A model generated the notes under the pieces. It was not told the origin of the DNA. It saw nothing but the letters and a program-made list of their open reading frames with translations, and searched no databases. A program made the position numbers and the translations under genes. A DNA stretch of 64,000 bases from Thermonema lapsum (lineage in GTDB: Bacteria > Bacteroidota > Bacteroidia > Cytophagales > Thermonemataceae): assembly GCF_011761635.1 (NCBI RefSeq), contig NZ_JAASRN010000002.1:584634-648633 (forward strand), given 5' to 3'. This document shows, piece by piece, positions 45,554-54,662 of the stretch (positions are counted from its first letter, which is position 1; every line of letters starts with the position of its first letter).

Positions 45554-47005
45554 TTACTCGGTTTGAATGATTGAATAGAAGAGTCTCAAATGTAAACGTT
45601 TTCCCGAATGCAAGTGCCCACCAATGATGATGCGGTTTACTTCGTTACTAAGAGACGAGGGTAGTATCAATAAGCCGTGGTTGTTTTTGATGGCACTGCC
45701 CTGATAGCGGTTGCTTAAACCATTCATCACACACTGTATATAGCTTGTGATGTTGGCGTTGTAAGAACGCGTCAAAGGGTCGTAATACACCAGCAAGTCT
45801 TGCCCCACGCCCAGTGGGTCAAAGCCCTCGGTCTGCACCTTACGGTAGATAGTGTCTTTCCAAACAATGGAAGAACCGGGTTGTGTACGAGATATAGGTA
45901 CTTTGATGGGTTTTCCATTGGCATCAAGCTCAAGAAGATGGAAGGCATTGGGCATTGTATAGAACGGACTTTCTACATCAACAACAGGCGAAAAAAGTAA
46001 ATATGCCTGATTGATGGCAACTAAGCCCAACTTTTGAAATTCGGACAGATAAGGAAACTCAATCTTGGTGCCTACGCCCAAAAGCCCCTGAATATAAGCA
46101 GCATTGCCCAAAGCAGCCTCAGGAATGGGGGCATAAGGGCTGACACCTGCCAAGGCGGTGCCACTGCGGTCTGCTGTTACTTGATTGAAGCGTACAGCTT
46201 TGGGGGCAGTTTCATTGGCAGTAATACTTACAGGACGCAAGCCAATGTAGTAATAGTTTTTAGCGCCCTTGTCGTCGAGGTATTCGAGGCGCAAAAAGGA
46301 AAGCAAAGCCGATGAAGCGGAAAAGCCCAATATGGCAGCATCATCATTGGGGTCAGGCAAGAGAGCTAAACCGTAAAGGACAGCATCCAATTGTTCCTGT
46401 GTCAGGGAGTCGGTACTTTGCAGCAGGCTTACGATTTCATCTCGAAAGCTATCGGATAAGTCGATTTCCACCACTCTGCCAAAAAGGTCTTTTGCTGCAA
46501 AAGTCTTGCTCCCTAAGGGAGTAGGCTCCACGGCTTTGGACTCAAACGAATAGTAACGCCCCTCTTTTACAATAGGTACTGCCAGCTTGTGTACATAGAC
46601 TGTCTGCGAGCGGGTGGTATCGCCATAAGCATATTGCTTATACAAAACCATGGTTAGCCTTTGAAACTGCGGGTTACTACCAAATTTATGGGCAGCAGCA
46701 CGCGGCGCCATGGCAAAAAAAGACTTGGCGGTAATTTTACCAAAGTAGGGGTCATTATACTGCCCTACCAGAAGATAAGTAGCATTGCTGCTTTGCACCG
46801 AGTCAATAAGGATAGTGCTTGTTTTTACCGTAATGGTATCGGTAAAGACAACCTTCATATTACGCGGCGGTTGTCCTACCTCTACATTGTCTTGACACGA
46901 AGAAAGAAGGCAAGCAAAAAGAAATGCAAAAAACAACGACAGCTTACTTTTCGCCTGCCAGCTCGTTGTATAGGTTATAATGGTAATCGGGCATGCTTTC
47001 TTCAT
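45554..47005 (-). CDS. DUF4270 lipoprotein
   Basis: About 483 residues. The signal peptide is long and ends FAFLFACLLSSCQDN, so it is lipidated at Cys near residue 40. The body is beta-rich with DUF4270 features: PRNMKVVFTDTITVKTSTI, VGQYNDPYFGKITAKSFF, KLAVPIV and LLPSSLSNEVNRI near the end. Role unknown; possibly outer-membrane associated. ATG 47005 overlaps the GT5-like gene by 62 bases; a start further upstream would overlap more. Confidence 0.83.
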   Translation of the reverse strand: MKKACPITIITYTTSWQAKSKLSLFFAFLFACLLSSCQDNVEVGQPPRNMKVVFTDTITVKTSTILIDSVQSSNATYLLVGQYNDPYFGKITAKSFFAMAPRAAAHKFGSNPQFQRLTMVLYKQYAYGDTTRSQTVYVHKLAVPIVKEGRYYSFESKAVEPTPLGSKTFAAKDLFGRVVEIDLSDSFRDEIVSLLQSTDSLTQEQLDAVLYGLALLPDPNDDAAILGFSASSALLSFLRLEYLDDKGAKNYYYIGLRPVSITANETAPKAVRFNQVTADRSGTALAGVSPYAPIPEAALGNAAYIQGLLGVGTKIEFPYLSEFQKLGLVAINQAYLLFSPVVDVESPFYTMPNAFHLLELDANGKPIKVPISRTQPGSSIVWKDTIYRKVQTEGFDPLGVGQDLLVYYDPLTRSYNANITSYIQCVMNGLSNRYQGSAIKNNHGLLILPSSLSNEVNRIIIGGHLHSGKRLHLRLFYSIIQTE

Positions 47006-47765
47006 CGGTGATTTGCCCCACGGGCTTGTTCTGTGCTTCCAGCTCTTCAAATAGCTTTTGAAGTTTTTCATCATAATCTTCATTTGTGCGAAGAACCACA
47101 TCGGCATATGCCATACCTGCTTTGATGAAGGCGCTCATGTCGGCACCTTTGAGCACTTCCAGGCTGGCATCGTCCATGTCGTTCATTTTCACTTTTTCAA
47201 TTAAATCATCCCCAAATTTATAAGAATAAAAATTATTGTACACAGTAAAAACTGTTTTTGTATGCTGGAAGAGCGGGTCCTTTCTGTACACGGTTTTAAT
47301 GTACATGGGAATGAGGCTGGTAATCCAATCGTTGCAATGCACAATATCGGGAGACCAACCGAGGCGCTTCACCGTTTCGAGCACTCCTTTGCAGAAAAAG
47401 ACGGCACGCTCGTCGTTGTCTTCAAAGAATTGATTGTTTTTATCGACAAAAACAGACTTTCTTTGGAAGTAGTCCTCGTTATCCACAAAATAAACCTGCA
47501 TCTTGGCGTTGGGCACAGAAGCCACTTTGATAATCAAGGGCTTTTCTTCATCTCCTACCGATATGTTAATCCCCGACAAGCGGACTACTTCGTGCAGGCG
47601 GTTTTTCCTTTCGTTGATAATCCCGAAACGGGGAACCAAAATGCGAATTTCCATGCCGCGCTCTTGCATGGCTTGAGGCAAGCGGCGCACAAAATCAGCT
47701 ACCTTAGACGTTTGAAGAAATGGGTTGATTTCGCTTGCTGCGTAAAGGATTTTAAGCTTTGACAT
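46944..47765 (-). CDS. Glycogen/starch synthase N-terminal domain protein (GT5-like, short)
   Basis: 273 residues. It matches only the N-terminal half of a GT5 starch synthase: KILYAASEINPFLQTSKVADF near 4-24, MQERGMEIRILVPRFG near 32-47, DIVHCNDWITSLIPMYIKT near 125-143. The C-terminal GT-B half with the catalytic motifs is absent, so the protein may not be an active synthase; such short forms are common in Bacteroidota. Start ATG 47765. Its end overlaps the DUF4270 start. Confidence 0.8.
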   Translation of the reverse strand: MSKLKILYAASEINPFLQTSKVADFVRRLPQAMQERGMEIRILVPRFGIINERKNRLHEVVRLSGINISVGDEEKPLIIKVASVPNAKMQVYFVDNEDYFQRKSVFVDKNNQFFEDNDERAVFFCKGVLETVKRLGWSPDIVHCNDWITSLIPMYIKTVYRKDPLFQHTKTVFTVYNNFYSYKFGDDLIEKVKMNDMDDASLEVLKGADMSAFIKAGMAYADVVLRTNEDYDEKLQKLFEELEAQNKPVGQITDEESMPDYHYNLYNELAGEK

Positions 47766-47843
47766 CTTGGTAAGCGTTTTTGATGGACGAATACAACTTG
47801 GCAAGCACTTAACAAGTTGTGCGCTAAGTCGCTTAAACTCATG

Positions 47844-47873
47844 CAAATTTACTAAAAAAAATTGGTTTTTCAA
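47844..47873 (-). promoter_or_regulatory. Promoter of the GT5-DUF4270-glmS-ridA-hisIE run
   Basis: On the minus strand TTG (47873-47871), 19 bases, then TAAATTTG (47851-47844). This is a full consensus match and shares CAATTG (47871-47876) with the opposing promoter. Confidence 0.75.
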
Positions 47874-47902
47874 TTGTTTTTCTCAAAAAAGCCTTATAAT
47901 TG
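47874..47902 (+). promoter_or_regulatory. Promoter of panC
   Basis: TTG at 47874-47876, spacer 18, TATAATTG at 47895-47902, 30 bases before ATG 47932. A close rather than perfect -7 match. Confidence 0.6.
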
Positions 47903-47931
47903 CGCTCGGTTCATGCTATAATGCCTTATGT

Positions 47932-48786
47932 ATGCTCTTTTTGAAAAAACCACAAGATGCTCATTTTCAATGCCTAAGCTTTAAAAAAGCAGGAAAAAGC
48001 ATTGGTTTTGTTCCCACAATGGGGGCACTACACGAAGGGCATCTGTCGTTGATTCGCCGTGCCAAAGCAGAAAACGATGTTGTCGTCTGCAGTATTTTTG
48101 TAAACCCCACACAGTTCAACGACCCTAAAGATTTCGAAAAATACCCTCGTACTTTAGATAGCGACCGCCAATTGCTGGAAACAGAAGGCTGTAACCTGCT
48201 GTTTGCCCCTCAAGAGCAAGACATGTATCCCCAGCAGCCAGTACTTACATTTCAATTTGGATATCTGGAAAAGGTCATGGAAGGGGCTCACCGCCCGGGG
48301 CACTTCAACGGAGTAGCCTTAATTGTGTCGAAGCTTTTCCATATTGTGCAGCCCGATAATGCTTATTTTGGACAAAAAGACTACCAGCAATACCTTATCG
48401 TCCGGCAGTTGGTCAGCGACCTTTCCTTTCCGCTGCAGGTCATTGCCTGCCCCACTGTTCGTGAAGCCGACGGGCTGGCAATGTCGTCACGTAACCGCCG
48501 CCTGACACCAGCCCAACGTCGTGATGCAGTGGTACTTTATCAATGCCTGCAAGAAGCCAAACAACGGCTCTTGAATGGTGAAACGGTGGCATCCGTCAAG
48601 CAATATGTTGCAGGCATTTTTGCTGCTTTACAAGAAAAAGGCATTCGTTTGGAATATTTTGAGGTAGCCGACGGTTATACTCTTAGCCCGGTGGAAGATA
48701 TTTACCGACACCAAGAAGTGGTATTGTGTATTGCTGCTTATGTTGGCGAAGTGCGATTGATAGACAATGTGCTGTTGTTTTCTTAA
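47932..48786 (+). CDS. panC: Pantothenate synthetase
   Basis: 284 residues. It joins pantoate and beta-alanine with ATP for pantothenate. Motifs: [20 protein letters not shown] near 24-43, [12 protein letters not shown] near 50-61, [21 protein letters not shown] near 114-134, [15 protein letters not shown] near 143-157, SSRNRRLTP near 183-191. ATG 47932 is used because a longer frame covers the promoter. panD follows. Confidence 0.95.
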   Translation: MLFLKKPQDAHFQCLSFKKAGKSIGFVPTMGALHEGHLSLIRRAKAENDVVVCSIFVNPTQFNDPKDFEKYPRTLDSDRQLLETEGCNLLFAPQEQDMYPQQPVLTFQFGYLEKVMEGAHRPGHFNGVALIVSKLFHIVQPDNAYFGQKDYQQYLIVRQLVSDLSFPLQVIACPTVREADGLAMSSRNRRLTPAQRRDAVVLYQCLQEAKQRLLNGETVASVKQYVAGIFAALQEKGIRLEYFEVADGYTLSPVEDIYRHQEVVLCIAAYVGEVRLIDNVLLFS

Positions 48787-48791
48787 CTTTG
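48784..48791 (+). promoter_or_regulatory. Predicted -7 element (TAACTTTG) of panD
   Basis: TAnnTTTG match overlapping the panC stop codon, 21 bases before ATG 48813. Would allow panD transcription apart from panC; no good -33 was found. Confidence 0.45.
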
Positions 48792-48812
48792 CTGACTCAA
48801 ACTCAAAGAGTC

Positions 48813-49160
48813 ATGATGATTCAAGTATTCAAGTCCAAGATTCACCGAGTAAAAGTAACACAAGCCGAGCTGCATTATGTGGGAAGTATCACCATAGATG
48901 AGGCTTTGATGGAAGCAGCCAACCTCATTGAAGGAGAACGCGTGCAGGTAGTCAATATCAATAATGGCGAGCGCTTAGAGACCTATGTCATCAAGGGCGA
49001 GCGCAACAGCGGCATGATTTGCCTGAACGGACCCGCCGCACGCAAAGTGCAAGTAGGCGATATAGTCATTATCATTTCGTATGCTTTCATGAGTGTAGAA
49101 GAAGCCAAAAACTTCAAACCTACGATTATCTTTCCTGACGAAAACAACCGCTTACCTTAA
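48813..49160 (+). CDS. panD: Aspartate 1-decarboxylase precursor
   Basis: 115 residues. Makes beta-alanine for PanC. With ATG 48813, Gly 24-Ser 25 falls in HYVGSITID, exactly the position of the self-cleavage that creates the pyruvoyl group. [11 protein letters not shown] and [20 protein letters not shown] are family motifs. Its stop overlaps the start of the next gene by one base (TAATG). ATG 48816 is the other choice but moves the site by one residue. Confidence 0.95.
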   Translation: MMIQVFKSKIHRVKVTQAELHYVGSITIDEALMEAANLIEGERVQVVNINNGERLETYVIKGERNSGMICLNGPAARKVQVGDIVIIISYAFMSVEEAKNFKPTIIFPDENNRLP

Positions 49161-50188
49161 TGAAAAAAATACTGCGTTACCTGTTGTCCTATGCCTTACC
49201 TTTGCTTGCCGGCATAGGACTTCTTATTTACACCTTCCGTGACCAAGACCTTAGTCAAATAGAGAGCCTTTTTCATGAAGCCCCTATTGGATGGATACTG
49301 CTCTCTTTTTTATTTGCTTTCATAGCACACTGGGCGCGCGCCTATCGATGGCTTTTTTTGCTTGCCCCCTTAGGCTATCGTGTCAAGGTGAGCCACTCGT
49401 TCGTAGCTGTCATGACGGGTTATTTTGCCAATTTACTGTTGCCGCGCATGGGCGAAGTAACGCGTTGCGCATTTCTGCAGAAAACCGACGACATACCTGC
49501 CAACGTTTCTTTTGGCACCGTCATTACTGAGCGCATCATCGACTTGTTTATTCTTTCAGGGCTGGTTACGCTCACTATAGTGATGGAATCGGAGCGTATC
49601 GGTCAGTTTATCATTAGCCTATTGGGCGAGAAAACCGCGCAGTGGCTTGCCAACTTGCAAAACAAACTGTGGGCATGGCTACTGCTGGCAGCAGTGGGCA
49701 TTGTGCTTGTTGGCTTACTGATATACTTCGTCAAAAAATATCGACACCTTCCCCTCATACAAAAAGCGCTGCGGCTATGGCAAGGGCTATGGCAAGGAAT
49801 TCTTAGCGTGCAGAAGGTAAAAAACAAAACAGCTTTTGTTTTTTTCACCCTCTTGATTTGGCTGATGTATTATCTGATGGCTTATGTACTTTTTTTCTGT
49901 CATCCACTAACAGCAAAATTGGGGATTCTTAGCGGGCTTAGCATCTTAGTACTGGGAGGCTTGGGCATCGCCGCCCCCGTGCAGGGTGGCATTGGTGCCT
50001 ATCATTTCTTGGTCATGAATGCTTTTATGATGTATGGGCTGCCCAAAGATTTTTCTTTGTCTTTTGCCACTTTTATGCATACAATTCAGACCTTAGCGGT
50101 CGTTTTTTGGGGAGGACTGAGCTTTGTGGCAGGCTTGTTTATCAAAAAACGAGTGCCTGTCAGTGCAAAAAGCTCAGAAAAAATGTAA
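49160..50188 (+). CDS. LPG synthase transmembrane-region / UPF0104 family protein
   Basis: 342 residues, about eight membrane helices. The family pattern NLLLPRMGEVTRCAFLQKTDDIP near 91-113 followed by TVITERIIDLFIL, and GGLGIAAPVQGGIGAYHFLV near 277-296, matches the flippase-like membrane domain of lysylphosphatidylglycerol synthase. No aminoacyl-transfer domain is fused, so lipid lysylation is not predicted. It is coupled to panD by start/stop overlap. Transported or flipped substrate unknown. Confidence 0.87.
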   Translation: MKKILRYLLSYALPLLAGIGLLIYTFRDQDLSQIESLFHEAPIGWILLSFLFAFIAHWARAYRWLFLLAPLGYRVKVSHSFVAVMTGYFANLLLPRMGEVTRCAFLQKTDDIPANVSFGTVITERIIDLFILSGLVTLTIVMESERIGQFIISLLGEKTAQWLANLQNKLWAWLLLAAVGIVLVGLLIYFVKKYRHLPLIQKALRLWQGLWQGILSVQKVKNKTAFVFFTLLIWLMYYLMAYVLFFCHPLTAKLGILSGLSILVLGGLGIAAPVQGGIGAYHFLVMNAFMMYGLPKDFSLSFATFMHTIQTLAVVFWGGLSFVAGLFIKKRVPVSAKSSEKM

Positions 50189-50270
50189 CCTTTTTCAAAA
50201 GGAGTCGTTATACTCACCATAGACAATGAAATCGCTTTTTCATTTGTAGTTTTCATAAAGTTAGGTTGGG

Positions 50271-50311
50271 ACTTCCGGGCGGCTTTGCTGTTCGGAAGTT
50301 TTTATTTTTTC
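50271..50311 (+). terminator. Rho-independent terminator after the UPF0104-type gene
   Basis: Stem ACTTCCG (50271-50277) with CGGAAGT (50293-50299), followed by TTTTATTTTTTC. Confidence 0.75.
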
Positions 50312-50449
50312 ATCTTGCTTATTGACCGTCAATCATAATCCTGTAAAAAGCACACTGGCAAACATCACCGCCTCTACTTTTGAATTCTGCGTTTTATTCT
50401 TATTCTTTCTTATTAAGCCGAGTCATTCCCACATATTTCCTGGAGCTAT

Positions 50450-50457
50450 TATCTTTG
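50450..50457 (+). promoter_or_regulatory. Predicted -7 element (TATCTTTG) of fumC
   Basis: TAnnTTTG match 52 bases before ATG 50510; -33 unclear. Confidence 0.45.
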
Positions 50458-50509
50458 CTTTCGATAGAATCCTTTTGCAATTTCTAAACAACTCAAAACT
50501 GTAAGAAAC

Positions 50510-51904
50510 ATGGAATACCGCATTGAACACGACACCATGGGCGAAGTACAAGTGCCTGCAGATAAGTATTGGGGAGCCCAAACCCAGCGCTCCAAAGAAA
50601 ACTTCAAAATCGGTGGGCACCTCATGCCCATAGAGATAATCAGGGCTTATGCCATCCTGAAAAAAGCAGCGGCACTCACCAATGCAGAATTGGGAGTATT
50701 AGACCAAGAGAAAGCCGAGCTTATTGCCCGCGTGTGTGATGAAATCCTTGAAGGCAAACTCGATGACCAGTTTCCGCTAGTAGTGTGGCAAACTGGCTCA
50801 GGCACTCAAACCAACATGAACGTAAACGAAGTCATAGCCAACCGCGGGCATGTACTCAAAGGCGGGCAGCTGACCGACAAAAAGAAGTTTTTACACCCCA
50901 ACGACGACGTAAACAAATCGCAGTCTTCGAACGACACCTTCCCTACGGCTATGCATATTGCTGCCTACAAAATGATTGTAGAGCATACCATCCCTAACAT
51001 AGAAAAGTTGCGCGATACGCTACAGCAAAAAGCAGAAGCATTTAAAGATGTCATTAAGATTGGACGCACCCACTTTATGGATGCCACTCCGCTCACTTTG
51101 GGTAATGAATTTTCGGGCTACGTGGCACAGCTGAACCATGGCTTGCGTGCACTGCGCAACAGCCTTGAACATCTGCGCGAGCTGGCGTTGGGCGGCACTG
51201 CTGTGGGCACAGGCTTGAATACCCCCAAAGGATACGCCGAAAAGGTAGCTGACTATATTGCCAAATTTACCGGATTGCCCTTTGTTACCGCCCCCAACAA
51301 ATTCGAAGCGCTGGCTGCTAGCGACGGCATCGTAGAAGCCTCGGGAGCACTGAAACAGCTGGCTGTAAGCTTAATGAAGATTGCCAACGATATACGTATG
51401 CTGGCTTCCGGTCCACGCTGCGGCATTGGCGAAATCAACATTCCTGCCAATGAGCCCGGTTCTTCCATCATGCCCGGCAAAGTGAACCCCACCCAGTCGG
51501 AAGCTATGACCATGGTATGTGCCCAAGTCATTGGTAACGACACTGCAATCAACATAGGCGGCATGAACGGGCACTTCGAGTTGAACGTCTTCCGCCCCAT
51601 GATGATATTTAACCTGCTCACTTCGGCTCGTTTGCTGGGCGATGCTTGCGAATCGTTCAACGACAAATGCGCCGTAGGCATAGAACCCAATCACGAACGC
51701 ATCCAACACCACCTCAACAACTCTTTGATGCTGGTAACGGCACTCAACCCCTATATTGGCTACGAAAATGCTGCAAAGATAGCCAAGAAAGCACACGCAG
51801 AAGGAAAAACGCTGAAAGAAGCCGCCATAGAGCTGGGCTTGCTCACTGCCGAGCAATTCGACGAGTGGGTAAACCCCAAAAAAATGATAGGAAGTTTGAA
51901 GTAA
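50510..51904 (+). CDS. fumC: Class II fumarate hydratase
   Basis: 464 residues, TCA cycle. It interconverts fumarate and malate without an iron-sulfur cluster. Seen: [21 protein letters not shown] near 6-26, [16 protein letters not shown] near 95-110, [19 protein letters not shown] near 136-154, the active site His in [20 protein letters not shown] near 184-203, and [16 protein letters not shown] near 318-333. Full length. Strong terminator downstream. Confidence 0.97.
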   Translation: MEYRIEHDTMGEVQVPADKYWGAQTQRSKENFKIGGHLMPIEIIRAYAILKKAAALTNAELGVLDQEKAELIARVCDEILEGKLDDQFPLVVWQTGSGTQTNMNVNEVIANRGHVLKGGQLTDKKKFLHPNDDVNKSQSSNDTFPTAMHIAAYKMIVEHTIPNIEKLRDTLQQKAEAFKDVIKIGRTHFMDATPLTLGNEFSGYVAQLNHGLRALRNSLEHLRELALGGTAVGTGLNTPKGYAEKVADYIAKFTGLPFVTAPNKFEALAASDGIVEASGALKQLAVSLMKIANDIRMLASGPRCGIGEINIPANEPGSSIMPGKVNPTQSEAMTMVCAQVIGNDTAINIGGMNGHFELNVFRPMMIFNLLTSARLLGDACESFNDKCAVGIEPNHERIQHHLNNSLMLVTALNPYIGYENAAKIAKKAHAEGKTLKEAAIELGLLTAEQFDEWVNPKKMIGSLK

Positions 51905-51929
51905 GCCAAAAAATCTAACATTTTACAAT

Positions 51930-51966
51930 AAAAAGTTGCTTGCTAACAAGCAACTTTTTATTTTTT
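51930..51966 (+). terminator. Rho-independent terminator of fumC
   Basis: Perfect 13-base stem (51930-51942 with 51947-51959), loop CTAA, tail TTATTTTTT. One of the strongest terminators in the window. Confidence 0.92.
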
Positions 51967-52001
51967 GTTGGCGTAGCTGTTTAGGTTCAAAAAAGTCCTT
52001 T

Positions 52002-52601
52002 ATGAAAGCTGTTTTACTCTCTTTTATACTTTGGCTATCATTCAATGCTGGTGCTTTTGCACAGATGTCACGCCAAGAAGCCAAACACTGGTATAAAATC
52101 TATCAAAAAACAAGCCCTCTTGCATACAAAGCCTTGGTAGAGGGCAATGACTCTTTGCGACGTGTAAAAGCCATTAAAGAACGTGAAGTACAAAGCCTGC
52201 GGGCAAGACTTCAAGAGCAGGATTCGAAAATTACTCGCCTGCGTGATGAAAATCGCCAGTTGGAAGAAGAAGTGCGCGAGATAAATGCTTCGCGTCCTCT
52301 ACCCAGTGTGCGCCAAGGCGTGTATATGCGTGTGCGTTTTCGCTCAAATGAGAAGGTCAACCTCTCTGAGAAACTATTGCAAAGTACCGACCTGCACATC
52401 TACCACTACGAGGGTGGAACTCTTTACCTACTTGGTTACTTCAAAGACTACTGGCTTGCCGAAAACTTCCGGAGACATCTACTGAAAGTAGGCATACCCG
52501 AAGCAGAAATCATGGCTTTTTGTAACGGCATCCCTATGGACATGAAAGATGCTCTTGCCATCATATTGGGTGGCGAAGTAGAAGACTGCCGCAGAAGATA
52601 A
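52002..52601 (+). CDS. Exported coiled-coil protein with SPOR-like C-terminus (1 of 3)
   Basis: 199 residues. Signal peptide MKAVLLSFILWLSFNAGAFA, then QMSRQEAKHWYKIY, a coiled coil near 50-100 (SLRARLQEQDSKITRLRDEN, then RQLEEEV), and a C-terminal domain near 105-190 with GVYMRVRFRS, LYLLGYFKDYWLAENFRRHL and GIPEAEIMAFCNGIPMDMKD. That domain is like SPOR peptidoglycan-binding domains but not a clear match. Automatic pipelines may call such proteins ezrin/radixin/moesin-like because of the coiled coil. No function known. First of three tandem paralogues, after the fumC terminator. Confidence 0.75.
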   Translation: MKAVLLSFILWLSFNAGAFAQMSRQEAKHWYKIYQKTSPLAYKALVEGNDSLRRVKAIKEREVQSLRARLQEQDSKITRLRDENRQLEEEVREINASRPLPSVRQGVYMRVRFRSNEKVNLSEKLLQSTDLHIYHYEGGTLYLLGYFKDYWLAENFRRHLLKVGIPEAEIMAFCNGIPMDMKDALAIILGGEVEDCRRR

Positions 52602-52690
52602 ATGTAATTACTACTACATAAATGGCAACTTTTTTGTATCTTGACCGTAATTTTCAAATATTTTACTGGTTTTTAGAATCTACCGATGCT

Positions 52691-53284
52691 ATGAAAGTAA
52701 TCAAGACAACTTTGCTCATTCTTCTTTTGGGGGGTGTTTTCTATCCCGGTCCCTCACAACAGGCTTTTGCTCAGATGAGCAAAGCAGAAAAAAAAGCTTG
52801 GAAAAAGAAAAAGAAAGCCACGAACCCGCTGGCTTTCAAGCAAGTGGTGGAAGAGCAAGAAGAAATTCAACAGAAGATTAAACAAACCAAACAGGAGTTA
52901 GAGCTTCTTCGCTTACAATTGGGCGAAAAAGACAACCGCTTAGCCCAACTGCGCGAAGAAAATCAAAAACTGGAACAGCAACGACAAGAAGAAGTAGATG
53001 CCACCAGCCGCCAAGGACCCAATGAGCGTGGCGTGTTCTTCCGTGTGCAAGTAGGCGCTTACGAAACCATTGACCTTAGCAGCCGCATTACCCGAGAAGC
53101 CGATATGAAAGTAGAATCCGAAGGGGCAATAAAAAAATACACCATCGGCTATTTCAATGACTACTGGGAGGCAGATAAATTCAAAAAGTACTTGCAAAGC
53201 ATGGGTATTAAAGACGCATGGATTGTGGCTTATCGTGATGGTGTGCGTGTAGACATCAAAGAAGCCTTGGAGGGTATCCTATAA
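52691..53284 (+). CDS. Exported coiled-coil protein with SPOR-like C-terminus (2 of 3)
   Basis: 197 residues. Signal peptide MKVIKTTLLILLLGGVFYPG ending in QAFAQ, then MSKAEKKAWKKKKKATNPLAF, a longer Lys/Gln/Glu coiled coil (about 55-105), and the same C-terminal layout: RGVFFRVQVGAYETIDLSS, IKKYTIGYFNDYWEADKFKK and GIKDAWIVAYRDGVRVDIKE. The phrase FFRVQVGAY is the best SPOR likeness of the three. ATG 52691 gives a clean signal peptide; an earlier in-frame start at 52622 does not. Lies 89 bases after the first copy. Confidence 0.78.
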   Translation: MKVIKTTLLILLLGGVFYPGPSQQAFAQMSKAEKKAWKKKKKATNPLAFKQVVEEQEEIQQKIKQTKQELELLRLQLGEKDNRLAQLREENQKLEQQRQEEVDATSRQGPNERGVFFRVQVGAYETIDLSSRITREADMKVESEGAIKKYTIGYFNDYWEADKFKKYLQSMGIKDAWIVAYRDGVRVDIKEALEGIL

Positions 53285-53328
53285 AAATTTTTTTTGAATC
53301 AAAAAAACGAATTTAAACGCATAGAATC

Positions 53329-53856
53329 ATGAGATTTTTTATAGCGATTATGGTCTTTGTGCTTGCCAGCGGATATCTGCAAGCGCAACGCATGAGCAAA
53401 GAAGAGAAAAAGATATATAAAGAGTGGAAGAAGAAACTCAAGTCCACCTCTTTGGAGGAGTTCAAAGCCATGCATGAAGAAAAAGACCAGCTCAAACAAG
53501 AATTACGCACCCTCGAAGCTGAGCTGCAGGAGCTACGTGACCAGCTGGCTACTAAAGACAACCAAGTCAGCGCTTTAGAAAGCCGCAACCAGCAACTGAA
53601 GCGCCAAATAAAAGAGAATGCACAGCGCAAAAATGAAGAGAAAGGCATTTTCTTTAAAGTACAGCTCTCTTTTGTCGATGAAGATGCTTCGGGCAACAGC
53701 GTCAACCGATACTATACACTTGGCATCTTTCGCAGCTATGAAGACGCAGTGGCATTCCGTGATGCCGTGCGCAAGTTGGGCATAAAAGATGCCTATGTGC
53801 AAGGATACAAAGACGGAGAACGCCGCCCTGTAGACGAGCTACGAGGAATGCAATAA
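53329..53856 (+). CDS. Exported coiled-coil protein with SPOR-like C-terminus (3 of 3)
   Basis: 175 residues, the shortest. Signal peptide MRFFIAIMVFVLASGYLQA, then QRMSKEEKKIYKEWKKKLKS, a coiled coil (about 50-95, QELRTLEAELQELRDQLATK), and a C-terminal domain with GIFFKVQLSFVDED, YTLGIFRSYEDAVAFRDAVR and GIKDAYVQGYKDGERRP. Shares the order and key residues (VQ, LG-F, GIKDAY, YKDG) with its neighbours. Ends at a long hairpin terminator. Function unknown. Confidence 0.75.
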   Translation: MRFFIAIMVFVLASGYLQAQRMSKEEKKIYKEWKKKLKSTSLEEFKAMHEEKDQLKQELRTLEAELQELRDQLATKDNQVSALESRNQQLKRQIKENAQRKNEEKGIFFKVQLSFVDEDASGNSVNRYYTLGIFRSYEDAVAFRDAVRKLGIKDAYVQGYKDGERRPVDELRGMQ

Positions 53857-53880
53857 AGTCTAATCGTAGTTGAAATTGCA

Positions 53881-53922
53881 CAAAAATAAGAGGCAGTATG
53901 TGAAAACTGTCTCTTATTTTTG
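53881..53922. terminator. Bidirectional terminator between the SPOR-like gene and ftsE
   Basis: Seventeen-base stem (53881-53897 with 53906-53922, one G-T wobble), loop of 8. A-rich on the left arm and T-rich on the right arm, so it works in both directions between convergent genes. Confidence 0.85.
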
Positions 53923-53946
53923 TATTCTACTCACGATACTCTTCAA

Positions 53947-54657
53947 TCAAAACAAAGTTTTTAAATCAAAGTTGTGCAGGGTGGAATCAAGCAAAGTACC
54001 ATGCTCGCATTTTAACACACGTGCCGGAAATTGCTCTATAAATTGATAGTTGTGCGTTGCCATCAGTACGGCGGTACCGCTACGGTTAATTTTCATAAAC
54101 AGGTCCATAATTTCTTCGCCTACGGCGGGGTCCAGATTGCCAGTGGGTTCATCGGCAATAAGGATAGCTGGCTCATTGAGCAAAGCACGCGCAATGACTA
54201 CGCGCTGTTGTTCGCCTCCCGACAACTGATGCGGCATTTTGCTTGTTGCTCCACTTAAACCTACCCGCAACAGCACCTCGTTCATACGTTGCTTCATTTT
54301 GGCAGTGCTGCGCCAACCTGTAGCTCGCATGACAAAAAACAAATTGTCAGCCACGCTACGGTCCATAAGCAGCTGAAAATCCTGAAAAACGATGCCTATG
54401 CGTCGGCGTAGCTTGGCAATGTCTCTGCGTTTGATATTGAACAGTTGAATGCCTGCCACCTCTACATCGCCTTTGTAGAGGGGCAAATCGGCATAAAGCG
54501 TCTTCAATAAGGAAGTTTTACCGCTCCCCGTGCGCCCTACAATATAGACGAACTCCCCCTTGTGCACATCGAAATAAACATCGCTAAGCACGGGCATACC
54601 ATTTTGGTAGATGGTTGCGCCTTTAACACTTACAACTACATCCGGCTGGTTTTCCAT
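53947..54657 (-). CDS. ftsE: FtsE-type ABC transporter ATP-binding protein
   Basis: 236 residues. Walker A GRTGSGKTS near 41-49, signature LSGGEQQR, Walker B AILIADEPTGNLDP, and the His in ATHN. With FtsX it controls amidase activity at division. No ftsX is next to it. ATG 54657 is used; GTG 54666 overlaps the previous stop and is an alternative. FtsE versus a LolD-type exporter is hard to separate, but FtsE is best. Confidence 0.85.
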   Translation of the reverse strand: MENQPDVVVSVKGATIYQNGMPVLSDVYFDVHKGEFVYIVGRTGSGKTSLLKTLYADLPLYKGDVEVAGIQLFNIKRRDIAKLRRRIGIVFQDFQLLMDRSVADNLFFVMRATGWRSTAKMKQRMNEVLLRVGLSGATSKMPHQLSGGEQQRVVIARALLNEPAILIADEPTGNLDPAVGEEIMDLFMKINRSGTAVLMATHNYQFIEQFPARVLKCEHGTLLDSTLHNFDLKTLF

Positions 54658-54662
54658 GTTGC

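Larger units (their letters stand above)
50189..50509 (+). other. Intergenic region before fumC
   Basis: About 320 bases. Contains the terminator at 50271-50311 and the fumC -7 element at 50450-50457. No gene was recognised; short frames at 50322-50504 lack family likeness. Confidence 0.6.
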
